Source: GCA-020344555 sp964548955 (GTDB taxonomy: Bacteria; Planctomycetota; Phycisphaerae; UBA1845). Taken from it: a DNA stretch of 22,004 bases. Positions 21,947 through 22,004 of the stretch are shown in pieces. A program made the translations under genes and the position numbers. The first letter of the stretch is position 1. Each line of letters opens with the position of its first letter. Under the pieces are notes generated by a model, which saw only the letters and a program-made list of their open reading frames with translations, searched no databases and was not told the DNA's origin. The DNA lies in NCBI GenBank assembly GCA_964548955.1, contig CAZJTP010000059.1:1-22004 (forward strand), in the 5' to 3' direction.

Positions 21947-22004
21947 CCCGGTGTCAAACCAGTTATCGACGCGACATAGATGGGCCAACAAATGCAGGTC
22001 GGGC

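Overview
The window looks like a chromosomal segment of a planctomycete (Planctomycetota, possibly Phycisphaerae-like). This rests on family recognition rather than a marker gene. The signs are: a small membrane protein ending in a C-x2-C / C-x2-C zinc ribbon, a secreted repeat protein closed by a planctomycete-style dockerin-like tail, an HTH-acidic linker-two-TM protein with the motif LDLTRESDDTSLG, and many dispersed palindromic (REP-like) sequences. GC content is high and coding is dense.

Layout. Positions 1-62 hold what appears to be the 3' end (domains V and VI) of a group II intron that enters from the left, followed by two REP-like palindromes. Positions 329-9481 are one compact plus-strand operon of the Bat/MoxR type: MoxR AAA+ ATPase, DUF58 protein, a BatD-like lipoprotein, BatA, BatB, BatC, BatD and BatE. 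Most junctions overlap by 1-4 bases or lie within 10 bases. Together they describe an envelope complex: a cytoplasmic MoxR chaperone, membrane-anchored VWA proteins with MIDAS motifs, and TPR, beta-rich and SH3-like periplasmic partners. Next come a small zinc-ribbon membrane protein (9655-10152), a hairpin-rich intergenic region, and a secreted 13-repeat propeller-like protein with a dockerin-like C-terminus (10625-12925) behind a good sigma70-type promoter.

Positions 13116-17651 are the accessory-looking part. A complete ALDH7-type aldehyde dehydrogenase is followed by a lone AAA/STAND-like ATPase, then by a second 173-base copy of the ALDH 3' end. The two copies differ at 8 positions, 7 of them synonymous, so the ATPase gene is bracketed by direct repeats of its neighbour. 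Directly after comes a tightly coupled three-gene unit: an unknown 250-aa protein, an unknown 77-aa protein in the antitoxin position, and a Doc/Fic toxin. A perfect hairpin separates this unit from the convergent minus-strand genes.

The minus-strand genes are an OmpA-family lipoprotein, a HTH-transmembrane protein and a small membrane-anchored protein. A TGTGA-N6-TCACA palindrome, identical to the CRP consensus, lies upstream of the OmpA gene. A TPR protein (20867-21946) ends the window.

Most notable are: (1) palindromic elements sitting in frame between the start codon and the signal peptide of three genes of the Bat operon, with the same family used in the same reading phase in BatC and BatD; (2) the ATPase cassette bracketed by duplicated ALDH 3' ends; and (3) the Doc module with no recognisable antitoxin family. 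No database search was possible; family names rest on motifs seen in the translations.
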